The notes below the pieces were generated by a model. It did no database searches and had not been told where the DNA came from. It saw nothing but the letters and a program-made list of their open reading frames with translations. From assembly GCA_000828975.1 (NCBI GenBank), contig AP014683.1:945520-1009519 (forward strand): 64,000 bases of DNA, in the 5' to 3' direction. The position numbers were made by a program, and so were the translations under genes. This DNA comes from Burkholderiales bacterium GJ-E10. Lineage in GTDB: Bacteria > Pseudomonadota > Gammaproteobacteria > Burkholderiales > Burkholderiaceae_F. Below, in pieces: positions 24,662 to 32,502 of this stretch. Each line of letters starts with the position of its first letter. The first letter of the stretch is position 1.

Positions 24662-26007
24662 CAGCGCGACTCCTCATCGGGTTTATCGGTCAGCAGCCTG
24701 CGCAGCGCCAGGCCGGGGGTGGGCTGCGATCCGGGCTGGGCCTGGGCCTCCAGAGTGCGGGAAGGCCGATTGCGGCGCACGAAGCAGTTGGCGTAGGCAT
24801 CGACCGGCTTGGCGCGGTGGATGAAGACGCTGTTGTGCCAGACCTCGATGCCGCGGCCGGCGGGGGCGGCCGGGTCGAAGCGCAGGGTGACGGTCTCGTT
24901 GACGAGCGAGGCATCGACCTCGAAGACGGTGCCGTTGAGGCTGACCGTGCGATCGCGGTGCACGCGCCGCTTGGCCTCGAAGAGGAACAGGTCATCGAGA
25001 TCGAGGCGCGGGTCGGGTGCGCGCAGGTGCTCGGCGCACTGGGCCCAGCGCTCGAGCGGAGTCTGTCCATCGAGTCCGCGGTGCGGGGTGCGGTGATACT
25101 CGCCCTCGACCCAGGCCCACAGACGGCGGTTGAGCGCATCGAGACTGGCGGTGTCCTCGGCGCTGAGGCGCGAGAGCAGTTGGGAGCGTACGGTACGGAA
25201 CCAGCGTTCCTGCTTGCCCTTGCCCGCAGGCTGGTAAGGGCGGGCGTGGATCAGCGCAACGCCCAGCTTGGCGCAGACGAGCGCGAGGTGCTGCGAGCGG
25301 TAGTTGGCGCCGTTATCGACGAACAGGCGCTGGGGGATCGAGCGGCGCATCAGGGCCTGCTTGAACACGGGCAGGAACGCGGCCGTGTTCTCCGACAGGG
25401 CGAAGGCGCAGTACGGCACGACGCGGGTGGCATCGTCGATGAACGCGATCAGGTAGGTCTTGCGGCGGCTTGCGCCGACGCTCACCGTCGGGCCGTGCAT
25501 GACGTCGCTCATCCACAGCTGACCGGGCTGCGCGTATGCGAAGCGCCGGCGATCCTGGTCGGTGGGTTGCTCGGCGCCCTTGTGCATCAGGCCGGCACGG
25601 CTGAGCAGGCGGTGCACGGTGGTCCTGGGCACGTCCTGCTCGGGTCCGATCGCGCCTTGCTTGCGCAGGGTGTCGATGAGCAGCGGGATCGACAGCCCGG
25701 GCTGCTCGTCCTTGAGGCTGAGCAGCGCGTCGGCCACGGCCTGGGGCAGCGCACGGGATTGGCCGCGGTCGGATCGCGGCTTGGGCACCAGCGCGTCGAA
25801 GCCGCCGCGCCGGTACGACTGCAACCAGTCGCGCAAGGTCTCGGTCGCCACCCGGGTGCGCGTGGTTCCCGGGATGACGTAGGACTGTTCGGCCTTGCGG
25901 GCGAGCAGCGCGTACAGGCCCGGCATGGCGGGCGGACGGTGGATGAGGTCGGCGATCAGGCCGTAGCGAAACAGCGCCACGGCCCGGCCGGGATCGGGCT
26001 CGGACAT
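24661..26007 (-). CDS. DDE transposase (Mu/TniA-like integrase core)
   Basis: A 448-residue transposase. It has N-terminal HTH segments (GTTRTRVATETLRDWLQSYR near 47-66; TTVHRLLSRAGL near 129-140). The RNase H-like core carries the DDE triad: D168 in QLWMSDVMHG, D231 in RLFVDNGAN and E267 in KGKQERWF. The last spacing is exactly D-35-E, as in rve-type integrases. A C-terminal beta-rich Mu-type DNA-binding domain lies around 340-400 (VSLNGTVFEVDASLVNETV). All catalytic residues are intact, so the enzyme may be active. Confidence 0.9.
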   Translation of the reverse strand: MSEPDPGRAVALFRYGLIADLIHRPPAMPGLYALLARKAEQSYVIPGTTRTRVATETLRDWLQSYRRGGFDALVPKPRSDRGQSRALPQAVADALLSLKDEQPGLSIPLLIDTLRKQGAIGPEQDVPRTTVHRLLSRAGLMHKGAEQPTDQDRRRFAYAQPGQLWMSDVMHGPTVSVGASRRKTYLIAFIDDATRVVPYCAFALSENTAAFLPVFKQALMRRSIPQRLFVDNGANYRSQHLALVCAKLGVALIHARPYQPAGKGKQERWFRTVRSQLLSRLSAEDTASLDALNRRLWAWVEGEYHRTPHRGLDGQTPLERWAQCAEHLRAPDPRLDLDDLFLFEAKRRVHRDRTVSLNGTVFEVDASLVNETVTLRFDPAAPAGRGIEVWHNSVFIHRAKPVDAYANCFVRRNRPSRTLEAQAQPGSQPTPGLALRRLLTDKPDEESR

Positions 26008-26043
26008 CGGATCGGCTCCTTGAGCAAGATGGGAGCCGCGACA

Positions 26044-26751
26044 CTACGGCGCCTGAGCCGGCGGATCAGCCCCCATGTGTTGTTGGTCGAGCCGTTTGCG
26101 TCCACCGGCACGAGCAGCCGGTGGCGCAAACCCGACGAACCGGGGCAACTCGTGCAGGTACTCGGCGGCAAGGGCGCGGCCGTGCACCAGCACGCAGGCG
26201 CACCCCAAATGCGCCCGCAACGGCTCGACTCGCGGCAGACAGCCCCGCAGCCGCTCGGGCCACAGCGTGATCCAGCATTGGAATGCCATGCGCGCCGGCC
26301 GCAGCCGTCGCCTCAGCCAGCGCAGCGCGCTGGGTAGGCTGATGTCGTCGGGCCGCAGCAGCGCCGCGGCCTGCGCAAGGCTTGGGGATCGCTCGACGGC
26401 GGCCACGACCCGCTCGATGTCGGCCAGCGCGCCCGGAAACCTCGCCGCCAGGCAATCGGGCAGCAAGGCGAACGTGCAGTGTCCCTGCGGGCAGTACCAG
26501 CGGGCGATCCGTGTCCCGACAGGGGTGACGCGTGCATAGGTGCCGTTTCGGTGCAGTCCGCAGCCGCCCTTCGGGTGCAGCGGACACCTCTCGAGACTTG
26601 CCTGCCGCCACCCCTGTCGGGTAACGTACTCCTCGCTGGTCAGCCCCGACGCGAATCGAAGCAGCACCAGCACCGGCCCGGCGGGGCCGTGTACCCCGCC
26701 GGGCCACCCCATTCCATGTGATCGCGCAAGCCTACCGCCGATCGCCGTCAC
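26044..26751 (-). CDS. zinc-ribbon accessory protein of the transposon (DUF6431-like)
   Basis: A 235-residue protein with a Cys/His cluster: CPLHPKGGCGLHRNGTYAR near 56-74 and WYCPQGHCTF near 84-93, giving a probable zinc ribbon. Arg/Ala-rich helices follow (LPSALRWLRRRLRPARM). It resembles proteins found beside ExeA-plus-DDE transposons in other proteobacteria; the DUF6431 name is from memory and unverified. GTG 26751 is used as the start; ATG 26712 is an alternative with the domain still complete. A perfect palindrome, GTTGCCA-AA-TGGCAAC (26766-26781), lies just upstream and could be an operator or transposase site. Confidence 0.6.
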   Translation of the reverse strand: MTAIGGRLARSHGMGWPGGVHGPAGPVLVLLRFASGLTSEEYVTRQGWRQASLERCPLHPKGGCGLHRNGTYARVTPVGTRIARWYCPQGHCTFALLPDCLAARFPGALADIERVVAAVERSPSLAQAAALLRPDDISLPSALRWLRRRLRPARMAFQCWITLWPERLRGCLPRVEPLRAHLGCACVLVHGRALAAEYLHELPRFVGFAPPAARAGGRKRLDQQHMGADPPAQAP

Positions 26752-27210
26752 GGTCCAAAACGTCCGTTGCCAAATGGCAACCGCGGCACAGCGATCAACA
26801 TCAATCAGGAGAAGCGGGGGGCCTGCCGCCCCCCGCTCCCCCCGCCGCTCGAGAAATACCCTTCAGAAACCCCTCACCCCCGCCAGCGACCCGCTCTCAA
26901 CCACCGCAGTCCACCGCTCACCGGGGACGCAATCCGGCATCCAGAGAATCGCGGATTGCGAATTAACGCGGGAGACAACAGCCGCACTTTCCCCATTTGT
27001 GCTTCCAGCGTGATCTGGCGGATCCAGTCTGCACCCCGGTGCGGCGGCATCGACGCAACATGTGATTGTTTCAGTTCGAGTAATGAGATACAACTACAAA
27101 TCCAGGAAAAAGGAATCATCGTTCCGCTTTGTCTAGGATAAACGCGAGAGTGCGGCGGCTCGATCGCGCACCAGGGTGTTCTTGTGGGGTGAATTGGAGA
27201 TGCGGCTGAA
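26752..27210. other. 460-bp non-coding leader before the sensor kinase
   Basis: No credible gene. It holds the palindrome at 26766-26781, a strong 9-bp GC hairpin (26813-26821 with 26829-26837) without a following T-run, and an AT-richer stretch at 27060-27140 that probably contains the kinase promoter. The right end of the transposon should fall inside this interval. Confidence 0.5.
26813..26837. repeat. GC-rich hairpin
   Basis: AGCGGGGGG (26813-26821), loop CCTGCCG, CCCCCCGCT (26829-26837): nine perfect pairs. There is no T-tract on either side, so it is not a standard intrinsic terminator. It may be the end structure of the transposon or a transcription barrier. Confidence 0.5.
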
Positions 27211-28869
27211 ATGAGCCCTGGGAATACGGACGCTCCCTCAAGCGGCTCGGTCCGCGCCGACAATGCCGCGGCGGCCGGCGACGAGCCGCTGCGGAGGGTG
27301 CTGGCCGAAGTGCTCGACGCCGCCATCGCGATCACGCGATCCGACTTCGGCAACATCCAGTTGCTCGACCCGGTCCTGGGCCAGCTGAAAATCGTCGTCC
27401 ATCGCGGACTGCCGCAATGGTGGCGCGACTTCTGGGATGCGGCGGACGGTGGCGCCGGTGCCTGCGGCACGGCGCTGGCGCGCCGGGAACGGGTCGTCGT
27501 CGAAGATGTCGAGGAGAGCCCGATCTTCTTTGGCACGCCTGCGCTGGAGATCCAGCGTAGGGCCGGGATCCGGGCGGTCCAGTCCACGCCGCTCTTCGCC
27601 CGTACGGGCAATCCGATCGGCATGTTCTCGACCCATTTCCGCCAGCGGCATCGCCCCGACGAGGCGGAAGAGCGACTGCTCGATCTGCTGGCGAACCATG
27701 CCGCGGCGATGATCGAACGCGTGCAGGACGACATGGCGCTGCGGGAGAGCGAGGAACGATTCCGGACCCTGATCGAACATGCACCGGTCGCACTTGCGAT
27801 GTTCGACGCCGACATGCGTTACCTCGCCGTCAGCCGCCGCTGGCTGCGCGACTATGGACTGGGCGAGCAGGACATCATCGGCCGTTCCCATTACGACGTG
27901 TTCCCGGAAATTCCGGAACGCTGGAAGGCGGCGCATCGGCGCGGGCTCGCCGGTGAGGTGGTGCAGGAGCGCGGGGATCGCTTCGAGCGAGCCGACGGTA
28001 CCGTCCAATGGCACCACTGGGAAGTGCGGCCGTGGCGGAAGGTCGACGGCGCCGTCGGGGGACTGGTGCTCTTCACCGAGGACATCACCGAGTGCAAGCA
28101 GGCCGAGGCCGAGATTGCCGAGCTGCGCGCGGAAATGGAATTACTGACGAAGTCGCAGATCGCCAGTCAGACCGCGGCGGCAATCGCCCACGAGATCAAT
28201 CAACCGCTGTCGGCGTGTGCGTCGTATGCGGAAGCGGCGCTGCGTCTGGCGCAATCCGAAGGGCTGCGCTCGGAACCCCTCCGGCGTGCGCTGGAGGGCA
28301 GTACCCTCCAGGCGCAGCGGGCCGGGGAGGTGGTGCGCGAGCTGCTGCAGTTCTTCCATGCGGGACCGGGCGCCATCGAGGAGGTCCAACTCGCGCAGGC
28401 GATTCCGCGCGCATTGGCTTTGGTGGAAGGAAACGGCCACGGAGGATTCCACGCCGTCGTCGATCTCGCGCCCGACCTGCGCCCGGTGCGGGCCAACCGG
28501 GTCCAGATCGAAAAGGTGATCGTCAATCTGTTACGCAACGGTGTGGATGCGATGCGCGCGGCGGGCGTTGATCCGCGGCAGATCACGATCACCGTACGCG
28601 CCGTCGAAGACGATGGCAATCGGGCCATGGCGCGCGTGACGGTGCAGGATTGCGGCCCGGGCGTGCGGGAGGAAGAAATTCAACACATCTTCATGCCGTT
28701 CTGTAGCGGCAAACCGGCGGGAATCGGCATGGGGCTGGCGATCAGCCGGTCGCTGATCGAAGCCAACGGCGGCCTCCTGTGGTGCGAGCCCGCGACGGGG
28801 GGGGAATCTTTCATTTCACCGTGCCGTTTTCCTCATGAACGAGCAGACGATCATCGCCGTGGTGGATGA
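27211..28869 (+). CDS. GAF-PAS sensor histidine kinase, frameshifted at its end
   Basis: A FixL-like orthodox kinase, soluble (no membrane segments), 552 codons as read. GAF domain about 25-170, PAS about 185-295 (IEHAPVALAMFDADMRYLAV), HisKA with AAAIAHEINQPLSACASYAE (His near 328), HATPase with N box NLLRNGVDAM and G boxes DCGPGVREEE and GIGMGLAIS. After PATGG the reading frame turns into ESFISPCRF. In the frame shifted by one base the DNA reads GGIFHFTVPFSS then TGA overlapping the next ATG, exactly the expected end. One G is missing from the run of eight at 28797-28804: a sequencing error, a mutation, or slippage control. The ligand is unknown. Confidence 0.85.
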   Translation: MSPGNTDAPSSGSVRADNAAAAGDEPLRRVLAEVLDAAIAITRSDFGNIQLLDPVLGQLKIVVHRGLPQWWRDFWDAADGGAGACGTALARRERVVVEDVEESPIFFGTPALEIQRRAGIRAVQSTPLFARTGNPIGMFSTHFRQRHRPDEAEERLLDLLANHAAAMIERVQDDMALRESEERFRTLIEHAPVALAMFDADMRYLAVSRRWLRDYGLGEQDIIGRSHYDVFPEIPERWKAAHRRGLAGEVVQERGDRFERADGTVQWHHWEVRPWRKVDGAVGGLVLFTEDITECKQAEAEIAELRAEMELLTKSQIASQTAAAIAHEINQPLSACASYAEAALRLAQSEGLRSEPLRRALEGSTLQAQRAGEVVRELLQFFHAGPGAIEEVQLAQAIPRALALVEGNGHGGFHAVVDLAPDLRPVRANRVQIEKVIVNLLRNGVDAMRAAGVDPRQITITVRAVEDDGNRAMARVTVQDCGPGVREEEIQHIFMPFCSGKPAGIGMGLAISRSLIEANGGLLWCEPATGGESFISPCRFPHERADDHRRGG

Positions 28870-29461
28870 CAATCCCGCGGTGCGGGACAGTCTGGCGGTG
28901 CTGCTCGAGAGTGCGGGTTATGTGGCCAGGGCCTACGGCGACGCGCAATCCTTTCTCGCCGCATATGTGCCGGGACGGGTCGGTTGCCTGGTTCTCGATG
29001 TGCAAATGGTCGGCATGAGCGGGCCGGAGTTGCAATCCGAACTGGTCCGCCGCGGTTGTGACGTGCCCATCGTCTTCGTGACCGCTTATGGCGACGTGCG
29101 TACGTCGGTGCGGGCCATGAAGCTCGGGGCGGTCGATTTTCTGACGAAGCCCGTGATCGGCGCCGAGTTGCTGGATCGGATCCACGACGCGTTGACGAGA
29201 AGCCGACACGCGCAGGATGACTCGTCGCGCCGCCAAGTCCTGCAGGCGCGGCTGGAGGGGTTGACCCCGCGGGAACGGGAGGTCCTGGCGATGGCGGCGT
29301 TGGGGTGGTCCAGCAAGGTGATCGCGCGCCACCTCGGCATCAGCCATCGCACGGTGGAAATCCACCGCACCCGGGTGATGCGGAAGACCGGCGCCGGCAA
29401 TCTGGCCGAATTGACCCGGTTCGCCGAGGTCGTCGACCCGCCCGAGGCGACCTCCTCCTGA
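28835..29461 (+). CDS. FixJ/LuxR-type response regulator
   Basis: A 208-residue two-domain regulator. The receiver has acidic pocket VVDDN (9-13), phospho-acceptor Asp55 in CLVLDVQMVGMSG, Thr in FVTAYGD, and Lys in FLTKPV. The LuxR/GerE HTH is LTPREREVLAMAALGW near 143-158 and ISHRTVEIHRTRVMRKTGA. It is closest to FixJ/TodT/NodW types. It overlaps the kinase reading frame, and in the repaired frame the kinase stop overlaps this ATG (ATGA). It is predicted to be phosphorylated by the kinase at 27211 and to activate unknown promoters. Confidence 0.93.
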   Translation: MNEQTIIAVVDDNPAVRDSLAVLLESAGYVARAYGDAQSFLAAYVPGRVGCLVLDVQMVGMSGPELQSELVRRGCDVPIVFVTAYGDVRTSVRAMKLGAVDFLTKPVIGAELLDRIHDALTRSRHAQDDSSRRQVLQARLEGLTPREREVLAMAALGWSSKVIARHLGISHRTVEIHRTRVMRKTGAGNLAELTRFAEVVDPPEATSS

Positions 29462-29479
29462 GTTCGCTGCGCCCCGCGC

Positions 29480-30151
29480 TCAGGCCTGCATTTGGGCCCA
29501 GCTGTCGACGGGGTTCAACTGGACGGTGCCGCCGGAGGCGGCGCGGGAGACGGCCTGGATGCTGCGGCTGAGCCAGATGAAGAGTTCGCGGAAGCGCAGG
29601 CCGTTGAGGTTGAGGGCGCCCTTGTTGCTGAATTCGGCGAGGATTTCGCGATTGGCGGCGCCGACGCCGATGGGCATGATGTTGACCTTGTGTGCGGCCT
29701 CGGCGTTTTTGCATTCGGCGGCGACCTGCTGCCAGTCGTCGGTGGGTTCGCCGTCGGTGAGGAGCATGACGATGGGGCGCTTGTAGGAGACGCCGGCGCT
29801 GCGCATCTGGGTTTTTTGGGATTCGATTTCGTCGAGGGCGCAGCGCATGGCGGCGCCCAGGGGGGTCATGCCGCCGGCATGGAGTTCGGGGGGCGTGAAG
29901 TCCATGGCGTCGGTCCAGTCGCCCATGATTTCGACGTTGTTGTCGCCGCCGAAGGAGATGACGAGCACGCGTCCGCAGCGCGCGGCGATCGGATCTTTCT
30001 TGAGCTCGGCCTCGAGGGTCTTGAGACCGTCGTTGAGCAGGTGGATCTTGTCGTCTTCGGCCATGCTGCCCGAGCAGTCGAGCACGAGCACGAGCGGCGC
30101 CCGTTCGTCGCTGTTGTCGATCAGCGCGACGTCCGGAATGATGTTGTTCAT
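29480..30151 (-). CDS. TerY-like von Willebrand factor A protein
   Basis: A cytosolic VWA-domain protein of 223 aa filling the whole chain. MIDAS residues are complete: DCSGSM (near 26-31), the Thr in GGMTPLG, and Asp in LTDGEPTD. It resembles TerY of tellurite/stress clusters, but no ter genes, kinase or phosphatase partners are near, so its role is open (metal-dependent protein binding). The start at 30151 has GAGAGGGA upstream. It is convergent with the response regulator and divergent from the LysR gene. Confidence 0.8.
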   Translation of the reverse strand: MNNIIPDVALIDNSDERAPLVLVLDCSGSMAEDDKIHLLNDGLKTLEAELKKDPIAARCGRVLVISFGGDNNVEIMGDWTDAMDFTPPELHAGGMTPLGAAMRCALDEIESQKTQMRSAGVSYKRPIVMLLTDGEPTDDWQQVAAECKNAEAAHKVNIMPIGVGAANREILAEFSNKGALNLNGLRFRELFIWLSRSIQAVSRAASGGTVQLNPVDSWAQMQA

Positions 30152-30327
30152 GCGGTTCCCTCTCCGATCGATCCGCCGTGACGGCGGCTTGCTGGAATCG
30201 AAAAGCAAAGCTTTCCATACCTGGGCGGCTCCGAGACACCGGAGCGGCTTGCCGCCGGACGCAGCCGGCGACCGGCGCGATGAGCAGCGGGCAGTATTGT
30301 TGGCCTGTTTCGGAGCGGGCGCAAACG

Positions 30328-30364
30328 CGATAAAGTGTTCCGAATTGAAAGAAATTCTTTATCG
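30328..30364 (+). promoter_or_regulatory. inverted repeat upstream of the LysR gene
   Basis: CGATAAAG (30328-30335) and CTTTATCG (30357-30364) form a perfect 8-bp inverted repeat ending 2 bases before the ATG at 30367. A nested GAATT/AATTC pair lies inside. It is placed to act as a LysR autoregulatory site or as a hairpin at the start codon. Confidence 0.45.
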
Positions 30365-30366
30365 AC

Positions 30367-31326
30367 ATGAAGACCCCGGCGTACCTCAACGCATTGCGCG
30401 CATTCGAAGCCAGTGCGCGCCACAAGAGCTTTTCGGCCGCGGCGGCGGAACTGCACGTCACGCCCGCCGCGGTGGGTCAGCTCGTGCGATCGTTGGAGGA
30501 CTGGCTCGGCGCTCCGCTGTTCCACCGCGGTACCCGGCCGGGGGTGCGGCTGGTGCCGACGGAGGCGGCGGAGCGGGCCCTGCCGGATATCCGGGCGGGG
30601 TTCGACAGCCTGACGCTGGGTCTGGAACGGCTCAAGGAGGGGTTGGGCGGCGGCGTGCTGACGGTCGCGGTGAGCCCTTCGTTCGCCGCCAAGTGGCTGC
30701 TGCCGCGGATCGAACGCTTCCGCTCCGAATGGCCCACGGACCTGCGGCTGGACACCGATCTCAAGGGCGTGGATTTCGTCGCCCACCGCATCGACATCGG
30801 AGTGCGCTACGGCACGGGAACCTGGCCGGGGCTGGCGGCCGACAAGCTGATGGACGAAGAGGTGTATCCGGTTTGCTCACCCAGCCTGCTGGAGGCGCAC
30901 GGGCGGATCACCGTGCCGGGCGATCTGAAGCGGGTGCCGCTGATCCACGACGTGTCCATGGGGCGCCACACCGGCTTTCCGACCTGGGACGCTTGGCTGC
31001 GGGAAGCCGGTGAGCGGAATGTCCCGACTCCCCACGGCCTGCGCATCAACAATTCGGCCGCGGTCCTGCAGGCGGCGATCGAGGGGCACGGCGTCGCGCT
31101 GGCCCGCAGCGTGATGGTGCAGGACGATCTTGCCGCGGGGCGGCTGGTCCGGTTGTTCCGCGAGATTTCGTGCCCGTCGCCCTTGGCCTACTACGTCGTC
31201 TATCGGGTGGAACATGCCGCCAGGCCGCGGCTGTCGGCATTCCGGAACTGGCTGCTGCGCGAAGCGCAGATCGGCGCCGTGGACATGACGAAAACGAAAA
31301 CGACCTGCGCGAAGGCAGGTCGTTGA
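30367..31326 (+). CDS. LysR-family regulator, GcvA-like
   Basis: A 319-residue LysR-type transcription factor. The HTH KSFSAAAAELHVTPAAVGQLVRSLEDWLG lies near 20-48 with the GcvA-subgroup form (LNALRAFEAAARH-type start). The effector domain covers about 90-300, with the GcvA-like SPSFAAKWLLPRI opening. Regulators of this subgroup often control a divergent gene; the VWA gene is the only divergent neighbour. The last codons overlap the infA terminator hairpin (31299-31324), so the C-terminal TKTKTTCAKAGR is encoded by terminator sequence. Confidence 0.88.
   Translation: MKTPAYLNALRAFEASARHKSFSAAAAELHVTPAAVGQLVRSLEDWLGAPLFHRGTRPGVRLVPTEAAERALPDIRAGFDSLTLGLERLKEGLGGGVLTVAVSPSFAAKWLLPRIERFRSEWPTDLRLDTDLKGVDFVAHRIDIGVRYGTGTWPGLAADKLMDEEVYPVCSPSLLEAHGRITVPGDLKRVPLIHDVSMGRHTGFPTWDAWLREAGERNVPTPHGLRINNSAAVLQAAIEGHGVALARSVMVQDDLAAGRLVRLFREISCPSPLAYYVVYRVEHAARPRLSAFRNWLLREAQIGAVDMTKTKTTCAKAGR
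31299..31324 (-). terminator. intrinsic terminator of infA
   Basis: On the minus strand AACGACCTGC and GCAGGTCGTT form a 10-bp stem with a 6-nt loop, followed by TTTTCGTTTTCG. It lies downstream of infA and inside the 3' end of the opposing LysR gene. It is nearly identical to the terminator at 32382-32407. Confidence 0.8.
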
Positions 31327-31390
31327 GTCCGGGTCGTCGGCTCCGCCGCGCGCTGCGTCGGAAAGTTCCGAGGCGGCAAGTTCCCGTGTC

Positions 31391-31651
31391 TCAGGTCCGG
31401 CGCCGCTGCTGCGGCCGGCCGGCCGATCGCGATTCGATGTGACGGAACGTGATGCGTCCCTTGGTCAAGTCGTAGGGCGACAGTTCCAGCGATACCTTGT
31501 CGCCCGCCAGGATGCGGATGTGGTGCTTGCGCATCTTGCCGGCGGAATAGGCGATCAAATTGTGTCCGTTGTCCAGCGTGACACGGAACCGCGAGTCGGG
31601 CAGCACCTCATGCACGACTCCATTCATCTCGATGTGCTCTTCTTTCGCCAC
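31391..31651 (-). CDS. infA: translation initiation factor IF-1
   Basis: An 86-residue S1/OB-fold protein that binds the ribosomal A site during initiation. The sequence from [20 protein letters not shown] through [16 protein letters not shown] and [14 protein letters not shown] is unmistakable. An Arg/Gln-rich tail follows. The GTG start at 31651 is fixed by the family N-terminus and by TGGAGGA upstream. This form, next to a cold-shock gene rather than in the ribosomal-protein operon, is the second IF-1 type common in betaproteobacteria. Confidence 0.95.
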   Translation of the reverse strand: MAKEEHIEMNGVVHEVLPDSRFRVTLDNGHNLIAYSAGKMRKHHIRILAGDKVSLELSPYDLTKGRITFRHIESRSAGRPQQRRRT

Positions 31652-31836
31652 GTCGGGTCCTCCAGGGAGTTCAAATCGCCGGCCGCGCCGGGGTCGGCGC
31701 GCGCGGAGGCCGGACGCAGGGGGCCGCTGGCCCGCCGTCCGACCGAGGGAAGGGGTTGCGCCGCACACGATGCGCGGCGCAGGGAGCGCGGTCGGAGTGC
31801 GGCAGCAGGCTGTTGCTCCGACCGTTGCCGGATTCG

Positions 31837-32040
31837 TCAGGCGACCCGGATTTCGGACGCCTGCTCGCCCTTGGGTCCCTGCTTGACGGTGTATTGCACG
31901 CGCTGACCCTCGCTCAGCGACTTGAAGCCGCCGGCCTGGATTTCAGAAAAGTGCGCGAACAAGTCCTTGCCGCCGTCTTCGGGCGTGATGAATCCGAACC
32001 CTTTTGCGTCGTTGAACCACTTTACGGTGCCGTTTGCCAT
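31837..32040 (-). CDS. cold-shock protein
   Basis: A 67-residue CspA-family single-stranded nucleic-acid-binding protein. RNP1 is KGFGFI (13-18) and RNP2 DLFAHFSEI (26-34), in a full five-strand OB fold ([20 protein letters not shown] start, closing ASEIRVA). It acts as an RNA chaperone. AAGGAACGAGAAC precedes the ATG. A 9-bp hairpin at 31789-31824 lies beyond the stop on the minus strand but has no T-run, so termination there is unsure. Confidence 0.96.
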   Translation of the reverse strand: MANGTVKWFNDAKGFGFITPEDGGKDLFAHFSEIQAGGFKSLSEGQRVQYTVKQGPKGEQASEIRVA

Positions 32041-32415
32041 GTTCTCGTTCCTTGAAAGGTGAAGAGAGGTGATCGGCTGCGAGAACGCCCCGCGCCGAGC
32101 TAACGATCAAGAAACGTGAACCTGGGGAGAACTGAGGAAGGCGGCCCGGGAAGGGGCGCGAACGGATCAGGACAAACCGAAGGAAGAGCGAACCTTAATG
32201 AAAGCCTTGCCACAGTACACGCCGCGAACCCGCAAGTCCAGGAATATATTTTTTCCTCCGCGCCCTTGAAAATCGCGGATGTCGCATTGCCGTTGCTCAT
32301 TCCGAGGCAGCGCGCCCGAGGAATCGTCGCGGCGTGCGCGGTCGGCGGAATCTGGCCTGCGAGCACCCGCCCGGAAACGAAAACGGCCTGCCCGAAGGCA
32401 AGCCGTTGATATTCC
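32041..32415. other. long region upstream of the cold-shock gene
   Basis: 375 bp without a convincing gene. An AT-rich core near 32238-32260 (AATATATTTTTTCC on the plus strand) probably belongs to the cold-shock promoter, which would then give a leader of roughly 150-200 nt, as is usual for such genes. The right part is the tRNA-Thr terminator. A minus-strand frame at 32100-32366 has no protein-like features. Confidence 0.45.
32382..32407 (-). terminator. intrinsic terminator of tRNA-Thr
   Basis: On the minus strand AACGGCTTGC and GCAGGCCGTT pair (one G-T pair) around a 6-nt loop, followed by TTTTCGTTTCC. It starts 8 bases beyond the tRNA 3' end. Confidence 0.75.
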
Positions 32416-32491
32416 TGGTGCTGTTGAGAGGAGTCGAACCTCCGACCTGCTGATTACGAATCAGCTGCTCTACCAACTGAGCTACAACAGC
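32416..32491 (-). tRNA. tRNA-Thr (CGU)
   Basis: A 76-nt cloverleaf on the minus strand: acceptor GCTGTTG / CAACAGC, discriminator A, encoded CCA; D-arm AGCTCAGTTGGTAGAGC; anticodon arm CTGAT-TCGTAAT-CAG region with anticodon CGU; T-arm GGAGG-TTCGACT-CCTCT. A clear terminator follows at 32382-32407. Confidence 0.96.
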
Positions 32492-32502
32492 GAAGCGCGG
32501 GA

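Larger units (their letters stand above)
23616..26751 (-). mobile_element. four-gene DDE transposon unit with ExeA-like ATPase
   Basis: A leftward unit of a zinc-binding accessory protein, a DDE transposase, an ExeA/TniB-like ATPase and a small acidic protein, with ATGA-type overlaps between the last three. The combination of a Mu/TniA-like transposase with an AAA+ partner recalls Tn7/Mu/Tn552-type elements that use the ATPase for target choice. The ends are not certain. TGTCCGGATTGGTTGCC (from 23450) and, inverted, TGTGCCGCGGTTGCC (from 26790) share TGT, GGTTGCC and a later TGGC but differ by 2 bp in spacing. No target-site duplication was found next to them. Confidence 0.75.

Noticed and set aside
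32100-32366. A possible 88-residue minus-strand gene upstream of the cold-shock gene
   Set aside because: No ribosome site, no recognisable fold, and it spans the likely cold-shock promoter.
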